Shown piece by piece: positions 16,642 through 25,144 of a stretch of DNA of 64,000 bases. The notes beneath the pieces are model-generated. The model had not been told where the DNA came from, did not search any database, and was given only the letters and a program-made list of their open reading frames with translations. A program made the position numbers and the translations under genes. This stretch comes from CALDSL01 sp039810245 (GTDB taxonomy: Bacteria > Chloroflexota > Anaerolineae > Anaerolineales > Anaerolineaceae): NCBI GenBank assembly GCA_039810245.1, contig JBDHWQ010000022.1:1-64000 (forward strand), read 5' to 3'. Every line of letters starts with the position of its first letter. The stretch's first letter is position 1.

Positions 16642-19083
16642 ATGATCCCTGAGCTTCGCGTCGAACAGATTAACCGCCGGGTAGACCCCCAGGCGCTGCC
16701 GTGCCAGAACAGCAGCGAGCTGGAGACATCCAAGATCATTATCGGGCAGGAGCGTGCCACGCGCTCGCTGCAGTTTGGGCTGGGCATCCGCGCCACCGGG
16801 TTTAACATTTACGTCTCGGGCGAGCCTGGCACCGGGCGCACCACCGCCGTGCGCCAGTTCCTGCAAGAAGTGGCGCTGGATAAGCCCATCCCGCCGGACT
16901 GGTGCTATGTGCGTGATTTTAAGAATGCCTCGCGCCCTAATGCCATCCGCCTGCCCACCGGCCGCGCGCGTGATTTCCAGCAGGAGATGAAAGCGCTGAT
17001 TGAAGCCATCCAGACCGAACTGCGGCGCGTGTTCGAGAGCGAAGATTATGCCAGCCGCCGGCGCGAGACGGCCGGCGGTTTCGAGCGCCAGGGCGCCGAG
17101 ATCATCGAGCAGGTGAATACGCGCGCCAAAGAAGCCGGCTTTGTACTCCAGCAAACGCCCATGGGCCTGATGACCATCCCCACCAAAGACGGCCACCCGA
17201 TGAAGCAGGAAGAATTTGAAGCTCTCACCAATGAAGAACGCGAGCAGCTTTCGCAGCGCCAGCAGGGTCTGCAGCAAGAGATCGAAAATGCGATCCGCCA
17301 GGCGCGCGGCATCGAAAAGAGCGCCGGCGAAGAAGTGCGCCGCATGGACCAGCAGGTGGCTGAGTATTCGATTAACCTGTTGATGGGTGACCTGAAGAAC
17401 CGCAGCCGTGACGTGCCCGAGGTACTGGTGTATCTCGACCAGGTGAAGCAGGATATCCTTGAGAACCTGGATCAATTCCGCGCCGCGCCCGAAACGCCTA
17501 ATAACGCTGAGCAGCCGCAGGTGGCGCAGCAGATGGCGATGATGATGGCCGGCCAGCGCGATAATTTCTTCCGCCGCTACCAGGTGAACGTGCTGGTGGA
17601 TAACGGCGCGCTGAAAGGCGCTCCGGTGGTCACCGAGCTGAACCCCACGTATAACAATCTGTTCGGGCGCATTGAAAATGAAGCCCAGTTTGGCGCGCTG
17701 GTCACCGACTTCTCGCTGATCCGCAACGGCTCGCTGCACCGCGCGAATGGCGGCTATATGGTCATCCCGGTGGAAGAACTGCTGCGCAATCCGTTCTCAT
17801 GGGACGGGCTCAAACGCGCCCTGAAGAATCACCAGATCACCATTGAAGACCCATCCGAGCGCGCCGGGATGCCCGTGACACGCTCGCTGCAGCCCGAGCC
17901 CATCCCGCTGGATATCAAGATCGTGCTCATCGGCCAGCCTGCCACCTACGCGCTGATGGAGATGTACGATGAGGACTTCCGCGAGCTGTTCAAGGTGAAG
18001 GCGGATTTCGATTCAACCATGCCGCGCAGCGAGCGCAGCGTGGAAGAATATTTGCAGTTCATTTCCGCTTTTTGTGCGGACGAACAGATCAAGCCGGTGG
18101 ATTGCACCGGCATGGCGCGCATCGTGGAGTATGGCTCGCGCCTGGCCGACGACCAGACCAAGCTGACCACGCGCTTTGGCACCATCGCCGATATCGTGCG
18201 CGAGGCCAGCTACTATGCCGGGTTGGACATGTCGCAGTACATTACCGCCCAGCACGTCGAGCGCGCCATCGAGGAAAAGATGTATCGCTCCAACCTGGCC
18301 CAGGAAAAGCTGCAGGAAATGACCCGCCGCAATATCCTCATGATCCAGGTAGAGGGGCAGCAGATGGGCCAGGTGAACGGTCTGGCGGTGATGGATATTG
18401 GCGATATCGCTATCGGCCACCCCACACGCATCACCGCCAGCGTGGGCGTTGGACGCGAAGGATTGGTCAATATCGAGCGCGAGGCCAACATGAGCGGCCC
18501 GATCCACACCAAGGGCATGTTAATCCTCTCCGGCTTTCTGCTCGACCGCTTCGCGCAGGATAAACCCATCAGCCTCTCGGCGCGGCTGGTGTTCGAGCAG
18601 AACTACAGCGGCATCGATGGAGACAGTGCTTCCAGCACTGAGTTGTACGCGCTGCTATCGGCGCTTTCCGGCTTGCCGATCCGCCAGGCCATCGCCGTCA
18701 CTGGCTCGGTCAACCAGCGCGGCGAAGTGCAGGCCATCGGCGGCGTAAATGAGAAAGTCGAAGGCTTCTTTGAAGTCTGCCGTGCCAGGGGGCTGACCGG
18801 CGAACAGGGTGTGCTGATCCCGGTGGCAAACGTGGAGAATCTGATGCTCAAGCAGACCGTGCAAGACGCGGTGGCCGCAGGTAAGTTCCACCTGTGGGCA
18901 GTGCGCAGCGTAGATGAGGGCATCGAAGTGCTCACCGGCACGCCCGCCGGCAAGCGCGGCGCAGACGGCCATTACCCCGAAGGCACAGTCAACGCGCGCG
19001 TGGACGCGCGTCTACGCGAGTTGGCCGAGATCAATGCGCATTTCGGCGAGGATCTTGAACCGAGAAGCAAAGAAAATGATTGA
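16642..19083 (+). CDS. Lon-like ATP-dependent protease (LonB/AAA, S16 family)
   Basis: An 813-residue protein. The AAA module has a variant Walker A, GEPGTGRT (60-67), and residues about 100-260 form a long helical insertion. The C-terminal S16 protease domain has the Ser-Lys dyad S662 (DGDSASSTE) and K705 (GVNEKVEG). This architecture matches the bacterial Lon-related proteases that lack the N-terminal LAN domain. The start at 16642 has AGAGGAGAATC upstream, and an extension to 16519 has no such support. It stands as a single gene, divergent from the subtilase. Confidence 0.88.
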   Translation: MIPELRVEQINRRVDPQALPCQNSSELETSKIIIGQERATRSLQFGLGIRATGFNIYVSGEPGTGRTTAVRQFLQEVALDKPIPPDWCYVRDFKNASRPNAIRLPTGRARDFQQEMKALIEAIQTELRRVFESEDYASRRRETAGGFERQGAEIIEQVNTRAKEAGFVLQQTPMGLMTIPTKDGHPMKQEEFEALTNEEREQLSQRQQGLQQEIENAIRQARGIEKSAGEEVRRMDQQVAEYSINLLMGDLKNRSRDVPEVLVYLDQVKQDILENLDQFRAAPETPNNAEQPQVAQQMAMMMAGQRDNFFRRYQVNVLVDNGALKGAPVVTELNPTYNNLFGRIENEAQFGALVTDFSLIRNGSLHRANGGYMVIPVEELLRNPFSWDGLKRALKNHQITIEDPSERAGMPVTRSLQPEPIPLDIKIVLIGQPATYALMEMYDEDFRELFKVKADFDSTMPRSERSVEEYLQFISAFCADEQIKPVDCTGMARIVEYGSRLADDQTKLTTRFGTIADIVREASYYAGLDMSQYITAQHVERAIEEKMYRSNLAQEKLQEMTRRNILMIQVEGQQMGQVNGLAVMDIGDIAIGHPTRITASVGVGREGLVNIEREANMSGPIHTKGMLILSGFLLDRFAQDKPISLSARLVFEQNYSGIDGDSASSTELYALLSALSGLPIRQAIAVTGSVNQRGEVQAIGGVNEKVEGFFEVCRARGLTGEQGVLIPVANVENLMLKQTVQDAVAAGKFHLWAVRSVDEGIEVLTGTPAGKRGADGHYPEGTVNARVDARLRELAEINAHFGEDLEPRSKEND

Positions 19084-19156
19084 AACGTGAAGAACGCGAA
19101 GGCTACATAAAGGTCGCGAAGCCAGGCGCAGAGATTCAACAATCAGTTTAATGTAA

Positions 19157-19208
19157 GGGCGAGGCGGGAGACAAAACCCCGGCAGGAAATCACCTTGTAG
19201 CCTCGCCC
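19157..19208. repeat. Imperfect inverted repeat downstream of the Lon-like gene
   Basis: The nine-base arms GGGCGAGGC and GCCTCGCCC are separated by 34 bases containing a smaller GGG/CCC pairing. It may be a terminator or a relic repeat. The rest of the 343-base gap holds the GntR promoter and repeats and no gene that I can support. Confidence 0.45.
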
Positions 19209-19347
19209 CGGCGCGCGATTATCAAATTCCGCGTGCAACGAGGCTTTTCCGGTAGATTTGCGATACTGTTCTCATCCGAATTTCTTCGAGAAAAAATTCG
19301 TTCTATTCGGCTTGCATTCATGGCATTCGTGATGCTCATTTCCCCTC

Positions 19348-19375
19348 TTGACAATTCCATACAACGCGCTACAAT
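19348..19375 (+). promoter_or_regulatory. Sigma70-type promoter of the GntR-slipin operon
   Basis: TTGACA (19348-19353) and TACAAT (19370-19375) are 16 bases apart, a good match to the vegetative consensus. Transcription should begin near 19382, just at the GATACAA repeats. Confidence 0.75.
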
Positions 19376-19383
19376 AAGACAAA

Positions 19384-19414
19384 GATACAAAGATACAATC
19401 GCCCAATGATACAA
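19384..19414 (+). promoter_or_regulatory. Three GATACAA direct repeats, candidate operator
   Basis: GATACAA occurs at 19384, 19392 and 19408, spaced 8 and 16 bases, between the predicted transcription start and the GntR ribosome binding site. The position suits autoregulation by the adjacent GntR protein. The link is inference. Confidence 0.35.
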
Positions 19415-19427
19415 AGGAGCGCGATAT

Positions 19428-19856
19428 TTGAAAAATCTTGCCGAACAAATTAACCTGGATTTCCGCGTGGGCGAACCGTTATATTTGCAGATCGCCCGCC
19501 AGGTAGAGCAGATGGTCGCCGCCGGCGACCTGCAGGTTGGAGACCAGCTCCCTACCGTGCGCGAACTCGCCACAGAGCTGCGCATCAATTTCAATACCGT
19601 AGCGCGCGCCTATCACGTGCTGGATGAACAAGGGCTGATTTCCACGCAGCGCGGGCGTGGCACATACATCTGGGAGCAGCCCACCGAGGAAATGATGCAG
19701 AAATTGAGACAAAAAACCCTGGACGAGCTGGCGCGGCGTTTTTTGACTGATAGCCAGAACCTGGGGTACGGCCCCGAACAGGCCACCGAGGCGCTGAGCC
19801 GGTTAATCGCCGGCGGTCTTCAACAAACGTCTACAACCGCAAGCCAGCAAGAGTGA
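19428..19856 (+). CDS. GntR-family transcriptional regulator (YtrA-like)
   Basis: A 142-residue regulator with an N-terminal winged helix: PLYLQIARQVEQMVAAGDLQVGDQLPTVRELATELRINFNTVARAYHVLDEQGLISTQRGRGTYI spans about 17-81. A short helical C-terminal tail lacks a ligand-binding domain, as in the YtrA subgroup. Translation appears to start at TTG (19428), preceded by AAAGGAG. It is followed seven bases later by the slipin gene. This subgroup often controls neighbouring membrane or ABC genes, so it probably regulates the slipin operon. Confidence 0.88.
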   Translation: MKNLAEQINLDFRVGEPLYLQIARQVEQMVAAGDLQVGDQLPTVRELATELRINFNTVARAYHVLDEQGLISTQRGRGTYIWEQPTEEMMQKLRQKTLDELARRFLTDSQNLGYGPEQATEALSRLIAGGLQQTSTTASQQE

Positions 19857-19863
19857 GGAAAAA

Positions 19864-20292
19864 ATGGCAAAACGAAATGAAACCAGCAGTAATATGAATG
19901 ACCTGACTACCTACCTGAATGCGCGCGCCGCTCGGAAAGCGGCCGCTCAGGAAGCCATGCATATCAGCAACATAGCCGCGTTTATCTTCACGCTCCTGAT
20001 CATTGCCGCCATCACGGGCGCCGCATTTATGAATGGCAGCGTCCCCGATTTTTGGATTGCCGTATACGTCATTGGATTGGGCCTGATCGCTACCGTCGTA
20101 CTGTTTGGCCTGAAGGTAGCGCGCCAGTGGGAAAAAGCCGTTGTGCTGCGCCTGGGGCGATTCCATGCGCTGCGCGGTCCGGGCATGTTCTGGATCCTGC
20201 CCATCATCGACTCGACCCCGGTGTGGATTGATCACCGCGTCATGGTCACTCCGTTCAACGCGGAAAAGACCCTGACGAAAGCGGCAACATAA
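19864..20292 (+). pseudogene. 5' half of a slipin/stomatin (SPFH) gene, interrupted by the integrated element
   Basis: It encodes the N-terminal part of a membrane-anchored SPFH protein: two hydrophobic segments (about 36-57 and 63-82), then the start of the band-7 domain (QWEKAVVLRLGRFHALRGPGMFWILPIID). The genuine sequence ends at K139. Element DNA then adds AAT and a stop. The missing part is at 29040-29618 in the same frame. Joined, the two give a 330-residue protein. GAGGAA lies upstream of the ATG. The truncated product may still insert in the membrane but lacks most of the SPFH domain. Confidence 0.85.
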
Positions 20293-21886
20293 TTACATCA
20301 TTTGATAACCCGCAACTTGCTTCCAACCATCGCCCGCTTTCGTTCGCCTGGAATATTACGCGTAAGTTAACCATTTCGAATATTTGCCGCTTCGCTGCGA
20401 ATACAGATACTCCCGGTTTGGGGGTTGCGATATTATCCCGAATTAGAACGATTAATTGCCTTAGTTCCTTTTCCATTTCGGGCGATACTTCAATTCCATT
20501 GATTGCCCGCTCTAATTCTTCCAATTCAACTGCCATTCGATTCTTTGCTTCGATTTCCTGCTGTACCTGTTTCTTGATAAGCGCCGCAAGATCATCACTA
20601 TCATTCCCGCCCAATTGCCGCATATAGCGCGCAATAACCTTATCCTGTTCCGCAATGGCGTATTGTAAATGCTCCAGCCGCGATAACTTCGGCTGTAATT
20701 CCGCTTCTTTGCGTTCGCGCATTCCCGCTAAACCGTCCTCCAGCGCGCTATCATCGGAAAAGATTGATACCAACCAATTCCAGATAGCATTTTCAATCTT
20801 GCCCGCGTCAATGCTTCGGTTGGCATTCGCGCAAGGTTCCTGTTCGGGTCTATGCCAATGGTTGCCGCAGCGGTAATATAGGTTCTTGTAACCATGCGCA
20901 GCGGTAAAGCTGCCCGCCATTGCTTTCCCGCAATTTCCGCAGCGGAAATACCCGGTCATAAGATATTCATTGCGTTGATTGCGGCGGGATGTTTCCAGAT
21001 TGCGCGCGCCTATGGTTTGCGCCTGTTCGAATGTTGCCCGGTCAATAATCGCAAGCTCTGGGACCGGTATGCGGATAACCTTTTCGGGTGGGTTCTTTAC
21101 CCGTTTCTTTTTGTCCCGTTCGTAATCTTCTACTACCGCCGTTTTGCCGTAGTGCGTTTCACCCGCATAGATGGTATTTGAAATAATGCCCCGAATGGTG
21201 GCCGGTATCCAATAGTTAGCCGCATTCTTGCGGTAATGTGGGGTTGGTATTCTCATTTCCTCCAGCCGCAAGGCAATTGCCCGCAATGACAACCGCGCGC
21301 CGTTTTCGCCGCGTGTATACCATTCGAATATCATTCGGACAACTTCCGCTTCACGTTCGTCAATAACCATCTGGGAAGTTTTCCCCCGCCCTATGCGGCG
21401 GTAACCATATGGCGGGTGGCCGGTCATTACTGGCTTGCGGTCATCAATTGCTTTACTCCATTTCCCATTTGTCATGTATTGAATAATCATTTGTTTCCAC
21501 ATGACGGAAAAATTGCTCATGTTCTGGTACATATAGTTTTCAAACGGGTTGTTAAAATCCACCCGCCGCCCGAATGTAACGATATGCAATTCGATATTCG
21601 AGCGCATCAAGATATATTTAAGATCCAACAATACCCGCTCATCCCTGCCCCAGCGCGAAATTTCATTGACGACAACTGCCCCAAATTCCCCCGCGCGCAT
21701 GGCGGTCAGCATGTTCTGTAATTCCGGTCTATCTATTCGGCTGCCCGTGTAATCATCCCGGTATACCTGATAAACCTCTAAACCGCGATTCTCCGCATAA
21801 TTCCTGCATGCCTGTTCTTGACTGCCTAAACTTGTGTTATCCGCTTGTTCATCGGTTGATACTCTGCAATAGATCGCGCATTTCAT
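20255..21886 (-). CDS. Large serine recombinase (integrase)
   Basis: A 543-residue site-specific recombinase. The N-terminal resolvase domain starts MKCAIYCRVSTDEQ with catalytic S10, and further active-site residues occur in YTGSRIDRPEL. The Recombinase domain (about 160-290) is followed by a zinc ribbon (YFRCGNCGKAM...YYRCGNHWHR...CAN) and a long coiled coil. It catalyses integration and excision through a phosphoserine intermediate. TTTCCTCCTG on the plus strand places a strong GGAGGAAA site before the ATG. The last eight codons and the stop lie at or beyond attL, so the C-terminus is partly encoded by host slipin DNA. Confidence 0.92.
   Translation of the reverse strand: MKCAIYCRVSTDEQADNTSLGSQEQACRNYAENRGLEVYQVYRDDYTGSRIDRPELQNMLTAMRAGEFGAVVVNEISRWGRDERVLLDLKYILMRSNIELHIVTFGRRVDFNNPFENYMYQNMSNFSVMWKQMIIQYMTNGKWSKAIDDRKPVMTGHPPYGYRRIGRGKTSQMVIDEREAEVVRMIFEWYTRGENGARLSLRAIALRLEEMRIPTPHYRKNAANYWIPATIRGIISNTIYAGETHYGKTAVVEDYERDKKKRVKNPPEKVIRIPVPELAIIDRATFEQAQTIGARNLETSRRNQRNEYLMTGYFRCGNCGKAMAGSFTAAHGYKNLYYRCGNHWHRPEQEPCANANRSIDAGKIENAIWNWLVSIFSDDSALEDGLAGMRERKEAELQPKLSRLEHLQYAIAEQDKVIARYMRQLGGNDSDDLAALIKKQVQQEIEAKNRMAVELEELERAINGIEVSPEMEKELRQLIVLIRDNIATPKPGVSVFAAKRQIFEMVNLRVIFQANESGRWLEASCGLSNDVIMLPLSSGSFPR
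20273..20281. other. attL core
   Basis: TGACGAAAG here matches TGACCAAAG at 29035-29043 except at the middle base. The slipin frame crosses it at codons T138-K139. Crossover must fall within one of the two four-base identities (TGAC or AAAG), a short core as usual for large serine recombinases. Confidence 0.65.
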
Positions 21887-21903
21887 TTCTTTTCCTCCTG
21901 CTG

Positions 21904-21933
21904 GGGCATGCGGGGGAATTCCCCCGCATGCCC
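21904..21933. repeat. Perfect 30-base palindrome without spacer, upstream of the recombinase gene
   Basis: Fifteen-base arms beginning GGGCATGCGGGGG meet at a central GAATTC with no loop. It lies in the 72-base gap between the small gene at 21959 and the recombinase start, 18 bases before the ATG. It could be a terminator, a regulator binding site or an mRNA structure limiting recombinase expression. Confidence 0.7.
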
Positions 21934-21958
21934 GCTATTCAATTGTGAATTGCTATTA

Positions 21959-22198
21959 TTACCCGGCGGTTGCCGCGTCAATTGCCGCAGCGCAGCGCGC
22001 GCCCAGCACGCGCATCCGGTCATCCGGTCCCAATTCAAGCATTTCGCAAACATCTTCCAAGACAAACCCAATAGGCGCGGAAACTTCGGTTAACTTCTTG
22101 CCGCTCGCAGCCTTTTCCCATTCCCGGCGAAAGCTTGCCAGCCGTTCGACAATCTTCCCGGTGTCCAGCCCAGCTGTAACAAAAGCCTGTTGATTCAT
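21959..22198 (-). CDS. Small hypothetical element protein
   Basis: A 79-residue protein (MNQQAFVTAGLDTGKIVERL...) with alternating charged and hydrophobic helical segments and no family that I recognise. The start is supported by GGAGGTGGG four bases upstream. It lies between the structured leader and the recombinase and is probably transcribed with it. It could be a regulator or directionality factor, but nothing in the sequence shows this. Confidence 0.6.
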   Translation of the reverse strand: MNQQAFVTAGLDTGKIVERLASFRREWEKAASGKKLTEVSAPIGFVLEDVCEMLELGPDDRMRVLGARCAAAIDAATAG

Positions 22199-22228
22199 GA
22201 TCCCACCTCCAATGTGGGTGGGGGCAAT

Positions 22229-22361
22229 AGAAAAGCCCCCGGTAATGGATTGAATCCACCGGGGGCATAGGGTATAATGCCTTGTAGCCAGCCCGCCGCG
22301 TCACCGGTGGTTTGGTCAGGGACCGGTTAGCGCCATCAACGCTGGCCGGTTCCGTCTTTCC
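22229..22361 (-). ncRNA. Structured leader or small RNA with its own terminator
   Basis: A promoter at 22367-22394 would start a transcript near 22360. It contains a stem-loop with ACCGG/CCGGT and AGCG/CGCT arms, and an alternative perfect GGTC-CCT-GACC hairpin that shares bases with it. A GCCAGC segment is complementary to a later GCTGGC. It ends in a strong hairpin (GCCCCCGGT/ACCGGGGGC, 22235-22266) followed by TTTTCTATT. The mutually exclusive pairings and the terminator before the next ATG suggest an attenuator, riboswitch-like leader or independent sRNA. I cannot assign a known class. Confidence 0.5.
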
Positions 22362-22366
22362 AATCC

Positions 22367-22394
22367 ATTATAGCATCATTTCCGGCGGTTGCAA
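22367..22394 (-). promoter_or_regulatory. Promoter reading leftwards inside the element
   Basis: On the minus strand, TTGCAA (22389-22394) and a perfect TATAAT (22367-22372) are 16 bases apart. It drives the structured RNA and, if the terminator is passed, the 79-residue protein and the recombinase. Confidence 0.65.
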
Positions 22395-22479
22395 CATTGA
22401 ATATTACTTTTCAGCATTCATAACCGCCCCGATGATTGCCAGGGTAACCGGCAATCATCGGAATGGCGGCGGGAATTGG

Positions 22480-22722
22480 CTAATCATTACCCGGCACAAT
22501 TTCGGTAATCTGCTGGGTCATGTTATCCACGCATGCCGGAAGGATTAAACGCAAATCCCGGTCCCAGCAATTTGACCACATGCCCCCATTGGAAAAGCGC
22601 GCATGGCGGTAACTCTTGCCCGAATTGATAAGCTTGAAAAGCTGCGTCAACCGCTGCGCTTGTTCGCCTTCAATGCGGTTGTATTCTTCCACAATCTGTT
22701 GGATTTCCTCTTGCCTTGTCAT
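22480..22722 (-). CDS. Small hypothetical element protein
   Basis: An 80-residue protein starting MTRQEEIQQIVEEYNRIEGEQ. It has an amphipathic N-terminal helix and a C-terminal part with HARFSNGGMWSNCWDRDLRL. The ATG at 22722 follows the stop of the upstream gene by four bases and has AGGTGA upstream, so I prefer it to longer starts that overlap that gene. I do not recognise the function. Confidence 0.6.
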   Translation of the reverse strand: MTRQEEIQQIVEEYNRIEGEQAQRLTQLFKLINSGKSYRHARFSNGGMWSNCWDRDLRLILPACVDNMTQQITEIVPGND

Positions 22723-22726
22723 TGCT

Positions 22727-23518
22727 TCACCTGTTTCCCATTCGCTCTTGAAATTCCTCCAGCCATTCGGCCCGCTGTTTTTCCGGACCGATAACAAGCG
22801 CGCCGCTTTCATCCTGTGATAATCGTTCATAAGCAGCCGATAGCGGCCCATGCGCGCCCATCGCATCACGATAGCCCAGCGCTTGCGCAACCCGGTCTAA
22901 ACCTCTATGCTCATTCATCACTTCATCTTCGGCATTCTGCCGCGCCTGTTCCGCTTCTTTCATCCCGGCGGTAATTCGCAGCTCTGCCAACTGCGCGCGC
23001 GCTTGCTGCGCAATGGAATTCAAGCGCAGCCGGTTTGCGCCAGGTTCCCCAGCCTGCCCGGTACTTTTCGCAAGTACATTTGTCATCACTTCCGCAACCG
23101 CCCGCGCCTTGTGAATGTTGCCCGATTGCATGCCTTCCGCGTAGATCGCGCGCAATTCTTCGGTTGGGTCATCGCCCGGAAGGTTATTGCGGTCTACAAC
23201 CGCTTTCACGCGCATTTCCGCAACCTGCATTTCATCGCGCAGCAATGCTGCATTCCAGCGGTTTACCTCACTTTGCCATTCGGCTTTTTCCCGGTTTTGC
23301 GCATCCTGATACCGGGAAATTGCCGCATTGAATACCGCAACCGCGCCGCGCGCAATATCATCCCGGTGTGCGCGCCGCCGCTGCGCAATATAGTTTTCCA
23401 CCGTTTGCCGTTCATAAGCGGTCATGATAGATAGGTTCTTTTGGTATTCTTCGCGCAGGGAATGAATTTCCTCCAGCGCTTCAACCCAATTCGTTACCGT
23501 TCGTACAGGTCTAAACAT
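22727..23518 (-). CDS. Helical hypothetical element protein after the terminase gene
   Basis: A 263-residue protein, almost entirely predicted helix and rich in A, E, Q and R, with coiled-coil-like stretches (about 45-90 and 170-205). A strong GAGGAAAGAGG precedes the ATG. It starts four bases after the large terminase stop. In phage genomes the gene after the terminase is usually the portal, but this protein is too short and lacks portal features. A scaffold-like or packaging-adaptor role is conceivable, without evidence. Confidence 0.6.
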   Translation of the reverse strand: MFRPVRTVTNWVEALEEIHSLREEYQKNLSIMTAYERQTVENYIAQRRRAHRDDIARGAVAVFNAAISRYQDAQNREKAEWQSEVNRWNAALLRDEMQVAEMRVKAVVDRNNLPGDDPTEELRAIYAEGMQSGNIHKARAVAEVMTNVLAKSTGQAGEPGANRLRLNSIAQQARAQLAELRITAGMKEAEQARQNAEDEVMNEHRGLDRVAQALGYRDAMGAHGPLSAAYERLSQDESGALVIGPEKQRAEWLEEFQERMGNR

Positions 23519-23521
23519 GGT

Positions 23522-25144
23522 TTACCTCTTTCCTCTTGCATTTCGAATGAACATTCTCAAAAACTCCCCCGCCCGGATTTCCCGGTAATCTGGGGGTTGC
23601 GGCGGCGGGGGTTCTGGGGTTCCTTCCTCCAGCTTTGCGCGCGCAACCGCTTCATCTGCTGCATGGGTCCCGTCTACCTCCATTTCTTCATAGCATGCAA
23701 CGCAACCCTTATTTCGATACCTGCAATTGCGGTATGTCACCCCCGCCGGGTGGGGGTTCCAATTCCATTCACCTATTCCTAATTGCGGGTGGTAGCTTTC
23801 ACCGTCCTGATAAGGCCATTCGGCAAATGGGTCCTTTACCACTGTTGCGGGACCGTATGCGCCTTGCGCAATCAGCGCATCAACGCATAACGCAAGGCAA
23901 TCCGCAAGATCATCATGCGTTATCCTTCCGCTTTTTGGCGCGGCAATGTCAACCCCATTCCGAATTTGAAGCGCCCGCAATTCATCTATCAATTCGGCAT
24001 GGTTGTATAAAATCAGGTTCCCGGCATTCAACGATTCTTTCAAGCTGCCAAATATGCGCAGCTTAAGCGGCCGGGTGAATGGCGTATACTCCAATTGCGA
24101 AAGCTTGCTTTTTAGCCGCTGTACTGTACTTGCGGTATCGCAGCGAATGGTTGACGGTTTGAAGCGGCGCGCAAGATCGAATAACATTTCTTCCGCTGCG
24201 TTTATATCAACCGGCGGCTTCATCGCATGCGCGTAATCTAGAATTACCGCGCCTTTTTCTATGTGGCATAGCGCGAATGCATACCGGTCCCGCTGGGTGG
24301 CCGGGTCAATGGCCATAACATACCGCGCGCCGCTCTGCGCAGCTTGCGCAGCATGGTTGCGGTAATCAATTGCCCGGTCAATGGCTGCGCTATCTAAAAA
24401 TGCCGCAACCGGGTCAGCGAATTCCGCGCCATATTCCACGCGCGCCGCTTCCGGGTCCCGCTTTTCGGCATTTCGGATAACCCGTTCGCTTACTTTTGGG
24501 TTTAGGGTTCTGGTATCCGCGCGCGTAATGTGGTAATCATCTAATTCGCCGGTTGTCGCGCGGTCAAACAGATCGTAGACAATCCCGGTCCGGCTGGCTG
24601 GGGTTGTGGTGATAACCAACCTCCCCCGGTCCCCAAATGTGGCAATGGTAGGGGAAAACGCATCATATACACTATCTGCGCTTGAATTCCCTAAACTATC
24701 CACGAAATGCGCTAATTCATCGAATATAACCATGCTGGCCGTAAACCCGCGTCCAGCGCGCGCGCTTGCCGGTAATGCCAGAATGGTTACACCGTTCGAA
24801 AGCTCTAGCCGGTCCTGGAGCTGCGCCTTTATCATCTTGCCAATGGCGCGCGTGTGTTTCAACATGCGCGCAATGTTGGAAATGTGAAGCGCTGCGTTAT
24901 CCTGCCTTACTGAACAAATGATGATATAGCGCCCTTCACCGGACCGCAGAACATCGGAAAAGTCAGGGATTACCGCTTCATAGCATGCGATTACATCACT
25001 GATCAAGCTTTTCCCGCTGCGCCGCCCAGCAAGAAATAACCAATTGGGTTTATCGCTTGCGTAGTATGCGGATAGCTCCGCAGCCTGCCCGCCGTAAAGC
25101 TTCACCCCCAGAACATCACGCGCGAATTCAACTATCGTTGTCAT
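23522..25144 (-). CDS. Terminase large subunit
   Basis: A 540-residue DNA-packaging motor. The ATPase domain has Walker A AGRRSGKS (39-46) and Walker B VIFDE (139-143), with the coupling segment LVITTTPAS. The RNase H-like nuclease domain shows three acidic positions: D280 (MAIDPAT), D336 (RCDTAS) and D411/D412/D415 (THDDLADC). All key residues look intact. A proline-rich, cysteine-containing C-terminal tail (RNCRYRNKGCVACYEEM, PEPPPPQPP) is unusual. It overlaps the preceding 131-residue gene by 17 bases, and AGGGATAAG lies before its ATG. Confidence 0.87.
   Translation of the reverse strand: MTTIVEFARDVLGVKLYGGQAAELSAYYASDKPNWLFLAGRRSGKSLISDVIACYEAVIPDFSDVLRSGEGRYIIICSVRQDNAALHISNIARMLKHTRAIGKMIKAQLQDRLELSNGVTILALPASARAGRGFTASMVIFDELAHFVDSLGNSSADSVYDAFSPTIATFGDRGRLVITTTPASRTGIVYDLFDRATTGELDDYHITRADTRTLNPKVSERVIRNAEKRDPEAARVEYGAEFADPVAAFLDSAAIDRAIDYRNHAAQAAQSGARYVMAIDPATQRDRYAFALCHIEKGAVILDYAHAMKPPVDINAAEEMLFDLARRFKPSTIRCDTASTVQRLKSKLSQLEYTPFTRPLKLRIFGSLKESLNAGNLILYNHAELIDELRALQIRNGVDIAAPKSGRITHDDLADCLALCVDALIAQGAYGPATVVKDPFAEWPYQDGESYHPQLGIGEWNWNPHPAGVTYRNCRYRNKGCVACYEEMEVDGTHAADEAVARAKLEEGTPEPPPPQPPDYREIRAGEFLRMFIRNARGKR

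Noticed and set aside
22229..22361. Assignment of the structured leader to c-di-GMP, hammerhead or HDV-like classes
   Set aside because: The core sequences of those classes are not present. Only a generic structured RNA can be claimed.
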